Source: Owenia fusiformis (lineage: Eukaryota; Annelida; Polychaeta; Sabellida; Oweniidae). From it: 64,000 nt of DNA. The notes beneath the pieces were generated by a model, which saw only the letters and a program-made list of their open reading frames with translations, did no database searches and was not told the origin of the DNA. A program made the translations under genes and the position numbers. Positions 12,001 through 23,053 of this stretch are shown in pieces; positions within the stretch are counted from its first letter, which is position 1, and each line of letters opens with the position of its first letter. The DNA is taken from the NCBI GenBank assembly GCA_903813345.2, contig CAIIXF020000003.1, positions 32,053,151 to 32,117,150 on the forward strand, in the 5' to 3' direction.

Positions 12001-13203
12001 TCCTTCATCTAAGATATCACCTGGAAAAAGCAACACCATTTTAGATGTTTCTTTTTATCAAGGGGAGGGGTAGATAATGTACAATACAAGGAACCCTGTA
12101 TTTATATTTCTTCTAAATTTTATTAGGGAGAGAGGTGTAAATGACAATTCTGTAAAAATATTGATTTTTTCAAAATTCAAATGGAAGGCAAATCAAGATT
12201 TTCAAGTTCTGTTAAATGGTGGAAGGGATGGGGGGGGGGGTGAAATCATCATGAAATTACTTCATTTGGAAACCATCCCTAGGTTGTTTTGAATCAATTA
12301 AAGCATTGATGAATACCAGTTGGTGTCACAACACAAACTACAAGGCCTGAAATCTCTATCTCAATAAATATTTTGTATTGCTAAACAGTAAAAATGACTT
12401 ACCTAAAATGAAGACCGCAGTGGGATTGTGGATTGACATGGAAGTCTGGAATGTTCTTTCCATTTGCCACTCTCTAGAAAAAATAAAAAATCTATTTATT
12501 TAATGGAACTTGGTTCTCCATCTTTTATCGAACAAAGCACATTTAGTTTAAGAAGGATTTAAGAAATTTATTTACTTCAATAAAAATGCCACATTAATAT
12601 ATTAAATATTCAGAAAATTTACTTGGTTTGAAAGAAGTTTGTTGAAAAAAAATTGAAGTAAAATTGTCCTATCCATGATTTTTTCTCAAATGTATCCAGA
12701 ATTCTTATTTTTTTAAATTTAGACCACATTTGGTTAACTATGCCTATTTTCATGTTTTGTCTCATTTCCAAGGAGGTGCAAATGGATTCTCAGGAAGGTA
12801 CAAGCCTGTTTTTAAAATCACAAATGGGTACAGCACCCTATGCTTCAATTCTAGTAAGAATACTAATATACATATGTACAAGTGTGTATGAATTTAACTG
12901 TTACATAGTAATTACTAAACTCTGGCTGAATTACCTTCTTATAAAACACCAATGATCTTACCTTCTAAGTTTATCAAACCAATGTCCCTGCCTTGATCCT
13001 AGTAAATGTGTGTCTGCTAGCACCATTGCTTTAATCACACCATTCTGAGAGCCATCTATCAATGGCCATGTGCACTGTAGAAGCACGATATAGTATATGA
13101 GGAACTCACAGAAAAACAGCAGGCCTATGAGTAATAATACAAAAATACCTAGTTCTCCCCGTGTAGGTACCATACTTCGCATTATTAAGCGTACTCTATA
13201 CAT
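6063..13203 (-). CDS. MPPE1: Metallophosphoesterase 1 / PGAP5, eight coding exons
   Basis: Orthologue of the ER/ERGIC enzyme that removes a side-chain ethanolamine phosphate from GPI anchors so that GPI proteins can leave the ER. Coding exons (minus strand, 5' to 3') are 13203-12962, 12473-12403, 12020-11879, 11597-11411, 10957-10889, 10631-10509, 9947-9807 and 6221-6063. All introns are GT-AG, and the phases join into 377 codons plus TGA (the human protein has about 396). Metal-site motifs are all present: LADTHLLG (D64, H66), GDILDEG (D106), GNHD (143-146), HFPLY (H238) and SGHTH (290-294). There is one membrane segment at about residues 20-42 and a second at about 346-364, with a basic RKTH tail reminiscent of ER-retrieval signals. 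The start is the first ATG after an in-frame stop at 13257; Met8 and Met11 are alternatives, and a 5' UTR intron is possible. Nothing looks broken. Confidence 0.95.
6282..7755. mobile_element. Possible TA-flanked element with TGTCCCCACC ends
   Basis: The left edge reads TA-TGTCCCCACC and the right edge reads GGTGGGGACA-TA, giving 10-bp inverted ends with a TA on each side. The interior is the tandem array plus a gacagacggacgg microsatellite at about 7672-7711. A Tc1/mariner-type origin is only suggested, because the ends are short and no transposase is seen. Confidence 0.4.
6317..7200. repeat. Tandem repeat, unit about 165 bp, five to six copies
   Basis: Each unit contains gtagacaagactttacag, then ggaaaatccaaaatggc, then tagattttcatacta and gaaattgatctaccaaa in the same order. 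The copies differ by scattered substitutions. The word aaaatggc recurs further right (7406, 7540), so a decayed relative extends to about 7570. Confidence 0.85.
7834..7932. mobile_element. 99-bp hairpin MITE with 9-bp target duplication
   Basis: The arms begin TAGCCTTACCCAAGTCGG and end CCGATTTGGGCAAGGCTA, and the pairing continues with a few mismatches almost to the centre. The element is flanked on both sides by ATATAAGTC (7825-7833 and 7933-7941). Nine-base duplications are typical of Mutator-like elements. The superfamily is inferred. Confidence 0.75.
8843..9298. mobile_element. TTAA-flanked insertion with AGGCCC ends
   Basis: TTAA at 8839-8842 and 9299-9302 bounds a segment starting AGGCCCTATG and ending ATGGGGCCT, giving short inverted ends. 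TTAA duplications are typical of piggyBac and Kolobok elements. No transposase is visible. Confidence 0.5.
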
Positions 13204-13639
13204 GTGTGCTAAGGGCAAAGAATCCTTTCCCTCAGATAAGTCCAAAAACAACTGTCAATTCTGTGTGCATCTAGCACTGGAGAGCTCATTACAGTTATTA
13301 TCTGCAAATAAAATATTATTATTATTATTTTATTTATTTATTTATTTTTATAAATAAATCTTTATTTTCACATATTATTTTTTACAGGTTATTAATGTTG
13401 TTTACTGTAGGAGAGAGAGAGAGAGAGAGAAAGGAAATAAAATATTATTAATAAATTTATTATTTGCAAACATTAATCTGGCAGCATGCATACATACATG
13501 TGTGACAGATAATCTTTTGGGTTAAAACCAACCTATTCCATCTATTACATAAACCCTACATGTATCATGTATGTGTACAGATACTGTCTGCAGATTATTG
13601 TTTTATATTTACTTATCAAGATTAAATTCAGAATAAGCA
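13204..13639. other. Region upstream of the MPPE1 start
   Basis: Likely 5' UTR and promoter of MPPE1. It contains TATTTATTTATTTATTT-type simple sequence at about 13325-13350 and a (GA)n microsatellite at about 13411-13430. No TATA box or CpG-rich core stands out. Confidence 0.4.
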
Positions 13640-13647
13640 CTACAAAA

Positions 13648-13741
13648 CACACAGAGAACTATTTACATATGATTTGTATCATATTAGTAGTAGATTATAC
13701 ACAATAAAACATTACAAATCATATGTAAATAGTACTCTGTG
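13648..13741. mobile_element. 94-bp hAT-type MITE with 8-bp target duplication
   Basis: A hairpin whose arms share actatttacatatgatttgta and its complement. It is bounded by CTACAAAA at 13640-13647 and 13742-13749. Ends of CA...TG and an 8-bp duplication fit hAT elements. Confidence 0.75.
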
Positions 13742-13749
13742 CTACAAAA

Positions 13750-14333
13750 ATCTCATACATGACTCAGTCAGTTCAAGACACTGGCTGTCATACTTAATTC
13801 TATATCAATTTCTGGTCAATTGAAAAATTTTGCAATTTCACATGTGATTAGCCTGTGAAAGATACTCAGATAGCAGAATCCTTTAAGACATAAAAATGAT
13901 TAAGTGAACAAATGAGGATGCTTAGTCTTTTTCTAGAGCTCCTGAAATTACAGATTTTCCCTGGGGGCAAATTACGTGCTAAGACAACTAATAAATACAT
14001 GTACTGCTTTCATGATTGATTCCAAAGAAAATACACCACAGAAGTATTGATGTATTGTCAGGTTTAGAAGATTCTTGAAGGAAATAAATATTTCCACCTT
14101 GTTCCTCACAAATTGCCTCACGTGGAATCTTTTATACAGTTACCTGTAATAGTATACAGCAGACTTGATATAAGGAAAAATGAATTTGGGAATAGAATTG
14201 TAAACACATGGAATAATCTTCCCCAATCCGAAATAGACACTACAAATATAAATTAATTCAAGAGTGGAATTGATACATGTAAGCACCTGATAAGACTGAA
14301 ATTTCTTCACCACAACTAAACCCATTTCCAGTA
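13750..14333. other. Unassigned interval
   Basis: No gene, RNA or clear repeat is seen. A short minus-strand frame at 14140-14355 runs into the next element and has no recognisable content. Confidence 0.4.
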
Positions 14334-14803
14334 AGCAATAAACAACACACACCACTGACTAATTAAGGTTCAGCTGGAAAGCAACATTTTGGTAAAAAAT
14401 TGCCATACCTGCACATGTTATTTTCTGGTACAAAATTTTGTATGAAGGCATGTGTGTATTTCCTTGCTTTTTTCAGGAAAGTATCATTACACTGTCTACT
14501 TTAAGTAAACCTGGAAACAGGTCAATGGTAGCTCTTGTGTTGTCCGGAAACTTTGAAAGAAAATTTGGAAAAATAGAAAGTGCGAAATATCAGAATTTCC
14601 TGCAGTTCCCATTGAACTCCTACTAGATATTCTTAAAGAAGACAATGTAATGATACTTTCCTGAAAAAAGCAAGGCAATTGACACATGTCTTCATACTTT
14701 GTTTTGTACCAGAAAATAACATGTGCTGGTATAGCAATTTTTTACCAAAATGTTACTTTCCAGCTGAACCTTAATTAGTCAGTGGTGTGCGTTGTTTATT
14801 GCT
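14334..14803. mobile_element. 470-bp inverted-repeat element
   Basis: The arms are about 165 bp, starting AGCAATAAACAAC and ending GTTGTTTATTGCT, and include matching blocks such as ccactgactaattaaggttc and its complement. A 3-bp GTA flanks both ends (14331-14333 and 14804-14806), which would fit PIF/Harbinger or CACTA-type elements. Short frames inside are mirror images of each other and not genes. Confidence 0.65.
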
Positions 14804-14928
14804 GTACCTTAAGGTCTCATGGAAGTTAACAGGAAGTGACAAAACAAAAAATGACAAAGCCATGCTGGATTTTGAAAATTTTTTGAACCAAGATAACAGA
14901 GTTCTGTTTGGACCTCCAGTCAGTTTAA

Positions 14929-15453
14929 CTAGTTCCACATATTATTTACATGACCAGGAACACAGTTGAAATGGTCAGAATGACCATAAACATGATAGAA
15001 TAACCTTTTCAGCCCTCTGAAAATGTGACTAAAAAATAGCTAAGAGTAGGTGCTCAGGAAAGGTCACTGAACAGAATATTTTGACTTTTTCAGAAAATGT
15101 GCCCAATATATTGCTCTAAATGATACAATTCAAAAAAATTTGATATCATTCTTAGAAAAAGAAAAAATTTAAAAAAACTGAATTGAAAATCGATCTATTT
15201 TCCTTTTTACTACAGCCATTATTGTTTCAGACGATTTTTTAAAATTTCAAAGATTGTGTCATTTAGAGCAATATATTGGACACATATTCTGAAAAAATCA
15301 AAAGATTCTGTTCATTGACCTTTCCTGAGCACCTACTTTTAGCTATTTTTCAGCCACATTTTCAGAGGGCTAAAAAGGTTATTTTATCATGTTTATGGTC
15401 ATTCTGACCATTTCAATTGTGTTCCTGGTCATGTAAATGATATTTGGAACTAG
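14929..15453. repeat. Palindromic module P, first copy
   Basis: A 525-bp imperfect palindrome with ends CTAGTTCCAC and TTGGAACTAG. The arms share ggtcagaatgaccataaac and tatattgctctaaatga blocks. The unpaired centre (about 15130-15250) sets the orientation. Confidence 0.85.
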
Positions 15454-15573
15454 TTAAGGTCTCATGGAAGTTAACAGGAAATGACAAAACAAAAAATGAC
15501 AAAGCCATGCTGGATTTTGAAAATTTTTTGAACCAAGATAACAGAGTTCTGTTTGGACTTCCAGTCAGTTTAA

Positions 15574-16098
15574 CTAGTTCCACATATCATTTACATGACT
15601 GGGAACACAATTGAAATGGTCAGAATGACCATAAACATGATAAAATAACCTTTTCAGCCCTTTGAAAATGTGACTGAAAAATAGCTAAAAGTAGGTGCTC
15701 AGGAAAGGTCAATCAACAGAATCTTTTGATTTTTTCAGAAAATGTGTCCAATATATTGCTCTAAATGACACAATCTTTGAAATTTAAAAAAATTGTCTGA
15801 AACAATAATTGCTGTTGTAAAAAGGAAAATAGATCGATTTTCAATTCAGTTTTTTTTAATTTTTTCTTTTTCTAAGAATGATATCAAATTTGTTTAAATT
15901 GTATCATTTAGAGCAATATATTGGGCACATTTTCTGAAAAAGTCAAAAGATTCTGTTCAGTGACCTTTCCTGAACACAGACTCTTAGCTATTTTTTAGTC
16001 ACATTTTCAGAGGGCTGAAAAGGTTATTCTATCATGTTTATGGTCATTCTGACCATTTCAATTGTGTTCCCGGTCATGTAAATGATATGTGGAACTAG
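15574..16098. repeat. Palindromic module P, second copy, reversed
   Basis: The same length and ends as the first copy, but the asymmetric central segment is its reverse complement, so this copy is in the opposite orientation. Confidence 0.85.
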
Positions 16099-16334
16099 TT
16101 AAACTGACTGGAGGTCCAAACAGAACTCTGTTATCTTGGTTCAAAAAATTTTCAAAATCCAGCATGGCTTTGTCATTTTTTGTTTTGTCATTTCCTGTTA
16201 ACTTCCATGAGACCTTAAACTGACTGGAGGTCCAAACAGAACTCTGTTATCTTGGTTCCAAAAATTTTCAAAATCCAGCATGGCTTTGTCATTTTTTGTT
16301 TTGTCATTTCCTGTTAACTTCCATGAGACCTTAA

Positions 16335-17147
16335 TAGGACACAATAATAAAATATAAAAAGATCAGGATCATACAGGACTACCCTTCTTTCCAGAAACAG
16401 GATACTGAGATGAAATTGATGTGATGGGTACCAGAGACTAAGCGTGGAGGAGATCCATGATTCCTGCGCAAATGTAAGTACAGTACTGGGTGTACATGTA
16501 TTCAATTTCAGAAGTTATGTGGGTGATAATTGATAATAAATTGAGTACCTACTGCATTTGAATCAATTTGTTGTCATTTACAAGCTGAAGAGTCCCTGTC
16601 TGATATCGAAACAAAGCTTCCTTTGAAATAATTGCAATTATTCTTCACTATGATGCGATTTTTCACATATAATTGTTCAAAACATTTAGAATTTTGATTT
16701 TTTGTTTTTTTCAAAAAAGTGAATTCTCGGGGTAATACTAAATACCACCTAGGTGTCCCGCACCTAGGTGCCCCCACCTGGGGACACCTAGGTGTCCCCT
16801 AGGGCACCTGGATTTTTAGACTACTGATTAACGATGTTTTAGTGAAGGAAACTCTTTGAAACTTTACAGTAAATTAAAAGGCTTTGTAAATATTTCGTTG
16901 GTTGATAAATTAATACGAGTCTGACATTGTATAGCATGAAAAAAGTGTTAAGAAGAGGGCTTCGACGAGAAAAAATAATATGGCCGCCACTTGGGTTTAC
17001 GAGTGGTCGTGTATGGTCGAAATACATAATGTTTAACGACGATATGCTTAATAAATTTGCTCACAATACCGAAATATTATCCACAAAAGTCACGAACTAG
17101 TATTTCTTGCGAAATTATGTTGCATAATGAGGTTAATCGACGGTCAT
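16335..17147. other. Unassigned interval with CACCTAGGTG cluster
   Basis: No gene is recognised. CACCTAGGTG occurs at 16746, 16761 and 16785 within a C-rich and G-rich 70-bp stretch. The same motif pair with the same 15-bp spacing recurs in the opposite orientation near 28489. Confidence 0.5.
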
Positions 17148-17152
17148 AATAT

Positions 17153-18315
17153 CACGGGATGTCATCGCCTGATTTGGTCAATGTTAGGGAGCAGGTCGTT
17201 TTTACAATAAATTTCAATATTTTCACACAAAATATTTTTTTACTGAAAAACTGCTCATTCGCAGAGAAAATGTACTAGCACATGCAATGACAATGTCAAT
17301 CACGCTTCTGTACTAAATTCGGCGGAAGTCTTTTATAATCTAATACGAAGTTACTAAAAAAGGCGCGAACGCCCTACACTCAAAATGATCGTTTTTCCAT
17401 TATAACTTTTTAACGTAATTTAACGAAGGCTTCTAATTATTATCCAAGATAGTCTAAATACCGATTAAATTATTTCTTACTTCAAACAGATACGCCATCT
17501 TTTATTCAATTTTTTAAAAAATAATAAAAAATAACTCTTGTCAATGTTAGGGAGCAGTCAATGTTAGGGAGCAAAATGATTTTATCAGAATATTAAAAAT
17601 GTACCAAATGGCCATTTAAAATATGTATGGCATTTATAAACTGAACAATTTTGTTTGTATGATTATTTGATACCCTTTGCCTTTGGGGAGGAAAGCGTTA
17701 AAATTGTAAGAAAATCATTGAAAATAAAAAATGCAAAATAACCTTTTCAATGATTTTCTTACAATTTTAACGCTTTCCTCCCCAAAGGCAAAGGGTATCA
17801 AATAATCATACAAACAAAATTGTTCAGTTTATAAATGCCATACATATTTTAAATGGCCATTTGGTACATTTTTAATATTCTGATAAAATCATTTTGCTCC
17901 CTAACATTGACTGCTCCCTAACATTGACAAGAGTTATTTTTTATTATTTTTTAAAAAATTGAATAAAAGACGGCGTATCTGTTTGAAGTAAGAAATATTT
18001 TAATCGGTATTTAGACTATCTTGGATAATAATTAGAAGCCTTCGTTAAATTACGTTAAAAAGTTATAATGGAAAAACGATCATTTTGAGTGTAGGGCGTT
18101 CGCGCCTTTTTTAGTAACTTCGTATTAGATTATAAAAGACTTCCGCCGAATTTAGTACAGAAGCGTGATTGACATTGTCATTGCATGTGCTAGTACATTT
18201 TCTCTGCGAATGAGCAGTTTTTCAGTAAAAAAATATTTTGTGTGAAAATATTGAAATTTATTGTAAAAACGACCTGCTCCCTAACATTGACCAAATCAGG
18301 CGATGACATCCCGTG
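17153..18315. mobile_element. 1.16-kb near-perfect palindrome, CACGGG family copy 1
   Basis: Arms of about 575 bp are nearly identical reverse complements around a spacer of about 18 bp near 17735. The ends are CACGGGATGTCATCG and CGATGACATCCCGTG, and both sides carry AATAT (17148-17152, 18316-18320), a 5-bp target duplication. Each arm has caatgttagggagca once near the end and twice in tandem nearer the centre. No coding capacity was seen. The 5-bp duplication and CAC end recall Transib/RAG-like elements. That placement is inference. Confidence 0.85.
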
Positions 18316-18320
18316 AATAT

Positions 18321-19135
18321 ATCAACTTATGATTTATAAATGTGTACAGGTCACATAGACTACAGTGTAGGCCTATAAGAGTCATTTCCGATTCGATTAT
18401 GTCAGTCAGTGTGTATATTAAACATAGCAAATTGTTGTTGCGATTGTTCATTTTAACACAGTAACACAAGGTTTACAATTTTATGATCGTCTCAGCCAAG
18501 ACCCATACCAGAAATTGCACTTTGCCAATGGATACCAATTATCCACATGACATTAGAATAATGAGGCCTGAATGATGACTATAATAATCATAGTTCAAAA
18601 TCCATATTATTTTGTTAGAATGACTACACACCATTTGTCCAAATTCAGATTGGATTCAGATTTGGACCAATGGAATTTGGCCTCAGATGATTCGGACTAA
18701 TGGGATTCGGACAATTTGGATTTGGATGATTGGGATTCAGCAATTGCGATTCGGACCCGGGGGGTTCACTGTATATAAAACTTGACGGGGGTCCTAGGCT
18801 GAAGCCTCAAATATCAATATGTTCCCATACCAATCTGTCAAATTTCAATATGTTCCCATACCAACCAAAATAACGCCCAAAGGCCATACCAAATGTCTGA
18901 ATGTCTAAATATAGGACCAATGCCATACCAAATGTCCAAATATAGGACCAATGCCATACCAAATGTCAAATTGTGGGACCAATGCCATACCAAATGTCAA
19001 AATGTAGCACCAATGCCATACCAAATGTCCAAATATGGGACACATTTTTCCCATAGATTAAATCCTCATGGGGCCTATGGGGAATCTCCCCGAACTAGAA
19101 ATCACATTTTCCCCATAGATTAAATCCTCAAAGTT
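18321..19135. repeat. Short tandem repeats: ggattcgga and 31-bp accaatgccatacca arrays
   Basis: 18630-18760 has degenerate repeats of gattcgga/gatttgga. 18890-19035 holds about five 31-bp units beginning accaatgccataccaaatg. 19045-19130 repeats the block ccatagattaaatcctca twice. The open frame across 18893-19123 is a product of the periodicity, not a gene. Confidence 0.75.
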
Positions 19136-19489
19136 GATAAGCAATTTTCAAAACCATATTTCTAGATGTACTTTAACATGTAGATTTCAGACATCACTTT
19201 GACTGAATTATGAATATTTAATGACGTAAGTATGGAGAATGGACAAAATATTATAAATATTGGAAAACATAACAGAACAACATAAACAGAGTGCATATAT
19301 ATTTTAGGACACCCTGTATGTTAAATACTGATCAAGTGCACTATAAGATGAAATTCACAGGTAAGGATTCACAAACATTTTAAGTGGTATGCAGTGGTTC
19401 CTAAAAACAATATTGACTCAAGATCTTTTTGTGTGTATAAATGAACTTTATTAGGAAAACTTGTTTTCTACATTCCACTTGTATTTTTA

Positions 19490-21880
19490 AATGATAAAAA
19501 ATAATGAAATAAAACATTGAATATTTAAACAACATAGTTGCATGTACATAATAATTAGATGTTAAGATTAAACCAGGCTAAGCATGATTAACATTGATAT
19601 TATCAAATTTGCATTTTCCCCTACCCCTAATGAGATGCCAACAAATCTACAAGTCAATTATTTCACAAAATAATGACATAAGACATTGAATATTAAAACA
19701 AGATGGTTTCATTTACATAATATATTAGATTTGATTTGATTTGAAAACTATATTTATTCTGGGTAGCTCTATCAGTACAAAACTGGTCTTCCTAGAGGCC
19801 CAGTGATAATTTACAATTATTAACAATATGTACAATAAATATATAAACATACAAATAGATATATAGGACATATAGAACAATTTGATATATATGCATCTTC
19901 AAAGTATGCATTTACATTTAACATAGAGAACTACTTACAAGAGAATTACATGAATAGGAACAATGTCTTTAAATAATGCATTTACATAATTTTCATTTTC
20001 TGATCTGATACACTTGTTAAAGATTAAACTAGTTTTAGCATGATATCAATGACAATATTGAAATTTTGTGTTTTCCCCTACCCCTAACAAGATGCCAAGA
20101 AAACTATTATTTCACAAAATAATGCCATAAGACATTGAATTTAAACAAGATGGTTTCATGTACATACTATATAAGATGTTAAAGATTAAACCAGTCTAAG
20201 CATGATTTCAATGACAATATTAAAACTACATTTTCCCCTACCCCTAACAAGATGCCAAGAAAACTACACGTCAATTGTGTGTGTATGTATATATTTATTG
20301 CCCTTTATATAAAGGAGATACATGTATACAAATTATGTTAAATTGAAAATAATCGCTATTTACAAACAAACAATGTTGTTGCTTTTTAACTGACGACGAC
20401 GCCTAGCTACCGCGTAGACGCACGCCGCCAACCAAGATGGGCCTAGCACCTAATTGTAACGCAATTATAAAAAAGTAACTATATTTTACAAACGCTCATT
20501 GCTTTGTTTGTTTTTGGGTTTTTTTGAACCGACGACGACGCCTAGCTACCGCATAGACGAACGCCGTAGGCCTAAATAGACCTGTTACCTAACACTCTTG
20601 AGATTAATCAAAAAATGACATTATGGAGCTGCATTTTCTATAAAATCAAAAAGAAGACATAGCATATCATCGTACCTTCCCCAAGGTCGGTACTGCAGTA
20701 CTGTATGAAAGTATGAGATGCTTTTAATATGTTGTAGGCTAGTAAAATAAATTTACAATTTATGTAAATTAAAGGTTGGTGGTGTTGCTATATGGTGCAA
20801 TTCTAAATTAGTATGTATAGTAAATGTACATAAATATAAATACAATTCTTAAAATCGCGGATTCGGTAGTATTGAATCTCTAATAAAGATGGCGCGAAAG
20901 TTTTTCCTTATAAGGTCAAAATATTTCCCATGATGCAGTTCGCGGGGGAACAAAATTTTTCTACCTTGTTTTTCCCCGTTGGTTTAACATGGGGATTTTC
21001 ATACCCATTTTTCAAGCGATATTTTCGATCGAATCTCCATGCGATCGGAGAAAACAAACTATCAGAAACAATTAGTCTTTTAATAATCTTTATATAACAT
21101 ATATTTTTTTTCATTTTATTGGCTCCTAACGGGGTGAAAACAATGATTGAAAATGGGAGTATATTCCGGAAGAGAAGAAGTCACGTGACTAGTCGCCATA
21201 TTGGAAAAAGCAATTCCATTCGACTTTCAACACGTTCATGCCAATATTACCGCACTACAAACTGTAACATCGATGCAACAACTGAATAAAAGTACTCATC
21301 TTCATATTACATTATAGAGTTACGTTGAAAACCCACAAACAACTGAGCATTTGACCAAAGAAGACACGTCGCTATTATCTAGGTCAAGTTTAGTGGTTCG
21401 AAAGCAAATCTTACATACTCGTTTCCGAATTTTGTTGTTAATTGTATAATCTTTTATTGATTAAATCTGGTATACTGACTATTAATTCAATGACAAAGAA
21501 GAAGAATTCCGATGGTGTCATTTTTTTATTTAGCTTGCGGGTGTAAAAACAAAATTGCGTAATTAATTTGATTTAGAACTTTCGGGTCTCACAAATAGCT
21601 ACACGAAATGCATCGTTGAAAAATATTGACCAATCAAATTTTGTCCTTTTTGAGTACATATATGCACCATATATGCGAACGTTCTGATTCAAAGAGCGAA
21701 CAGCGAAATGGAGAATTATTTCACAAAATAATGACATAAGACATTGAATATTTAAACAACATGGTTTCATGTACACATAATATTAGATATTAAAGGTTGA
21801 AAGATTCTAAGCATGATTTCAATGACAATTACATTAAAATTGAATTTTCCCCTATCCCTGACAAGATGCCAACAAGGCAT
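19490..21880. repeat. About 165-bp repeat family, four or more copies with interruptions
   Basis: Copies near 19490-19730, 19985-20160, 20105-20280 and 21710-21880 share caaaataatgacataagaca, catggtttcatgtaca and ttttcccctacccctaa. One interruption (about 19735-19985) looks like a LINE/SINE 3' tail. Another, larger one (about 20281-21710) contains two 40-bp CpG-rich direct repeats at 20391 and 20527. A minus-strand frame at 20908-21114 has no recognisable product. Confidence 0.65.
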
Positions 21881-21898
21881 AAATGACAACATTTCTGA

Positions 21899-22260
21899 GA
21901 ACTTGTAGATGATTTTGAAAAAATAAATTGGTCAATTTGAAACAAGATCAAAAAAGACCTTTTTGACCCTGAGAAGGTCATTAAAGGTCAAATCTTTTTT
22001 ACCATTTTTTAGCATCTTTTTTTATCATTGAAGGTCAAATCTATAGTCAGATTTGAATATTTGAGAACTTGTAGATGATTTTGAAAAAAGATATTGGTCA
22101 ATTTGAAGCAAGTTGAAAAAATACCTTTTTGACCTTTTTTGACTTGAGAGGGTCAGTCAAGGTTAAACATAAATGTAAAGTTAGATTTGAACTTCTGAAA
22201 ACTTTTAGATGATTTTGAAAAAAATTGAAGTTGGTCTAAACAGTATTTGTTAAGTTATTG
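21899..22260. repeat. Degenerate tandem repeat containing aaggtcaaatct
   Basis: Three diverged units, starting near 21900, 22064 and 22200, share acttgtagatgattttgaaa followed by tttgacc-rich sequence. Confidence 0.65.
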
Positions 22261-23053
22261 GAAGTTGTAAGAATTTGTTACAGATGCTGATTGCCAACCG
22301 CCAACCACCAACCGCTGTCAAAAAATGGAATATGTCACCACTTTTTGGTGATGACATAACAAAACTACAAGTCAATTATTTCACAAAGCAACAACATGAT
22401 GCATCGATAGCAGTAGATCCTCTTTTTATAACTATAGATACCATAGCAGTGCAAGTTTGAAATTATGCAAACTTCAAGCTTAGCTCTACAGTTCATTAAA
22501 GGGACTAATGCTATTCTCCCTAATCTATATGTTGGAGGAGGAGGTAGCCAGACAGAGTCAGTCATAATTGCTGATACGGTCAGCTTGAAGTATATGATCC
22601 ATAATGCACTATATAACTCAGGATGTAGTTTGAACTACATCTATATACATGTAATCCACAATGCAGAATACAATCCATGACGTAGTACATTCATAATAAT
22701 CTCTGATGTAATCCAGACTTTTAACTCATTATTGATAAAGTAGTTCACTTCATATATTAACAATCCAACACTGAGTGGTTATGGTTGATCAGATGCAGCT
22801 AGATTCTCACTATAAGTTTTATCTGCAGATCAAGGTACAGCTGTTTCTATGTCGGACCGTCCACACCTGGAATAAGGACTATGAGAGATGGCAACAGGGT
22901 ATTGCTGGTGGTAGTCATAGTTGGTTGTATATATCTCATACACCCTGTGCCAGGGCCAGATGGAGCAAGATGTTACGGCAGCATTAAAGTGGAGAACAGT
23001 TTACCGGCGACCTTCTCATAACTCTGTATCCTGCAATTACAGTATTAAGACAC
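22261..23053. other. Unassigned interval before the 372-bp array
   Basis: Several short frames exist (for example 22775-22987), but I recognise no domain and see no convincing splice structure. A host exon cannot be excluded. Confidence 0.35.

Larger units (their letters stand above)
14809..16334. mobile_element. Modular array of two repeat types separated by TTAA
   Basis: Seven TTAA sites (14809, 14925, 15454, 15570, 16099, 16215 and 16331) cut the segment into six modules of exactly 112, 525, 112, 525, 112 and 112 bp. The 112-bp module H begins GGTCTCATGG and ends CCAGTCAGT. It is forward in the first two copies and reversed in the last two. The 525-bp module P is an imperfect palindrome starting CTAGTTCCAC. 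Its asymmetric centre shows that the two copies lie in opposite orientation. The whole is bounded by TTAA with inverted ends GGTCTCATGG/CCATGAGACC. The simplest reading is a TTAA-targeting element inserted into another copy of itself. Confidence 0.9.

Noticed and set aside
18893-19123. 76-codon frame with repeated MPYQMSKY
   Set aside because: The frame is a by-product of the 31-bp tandem repeat and has no independent support.
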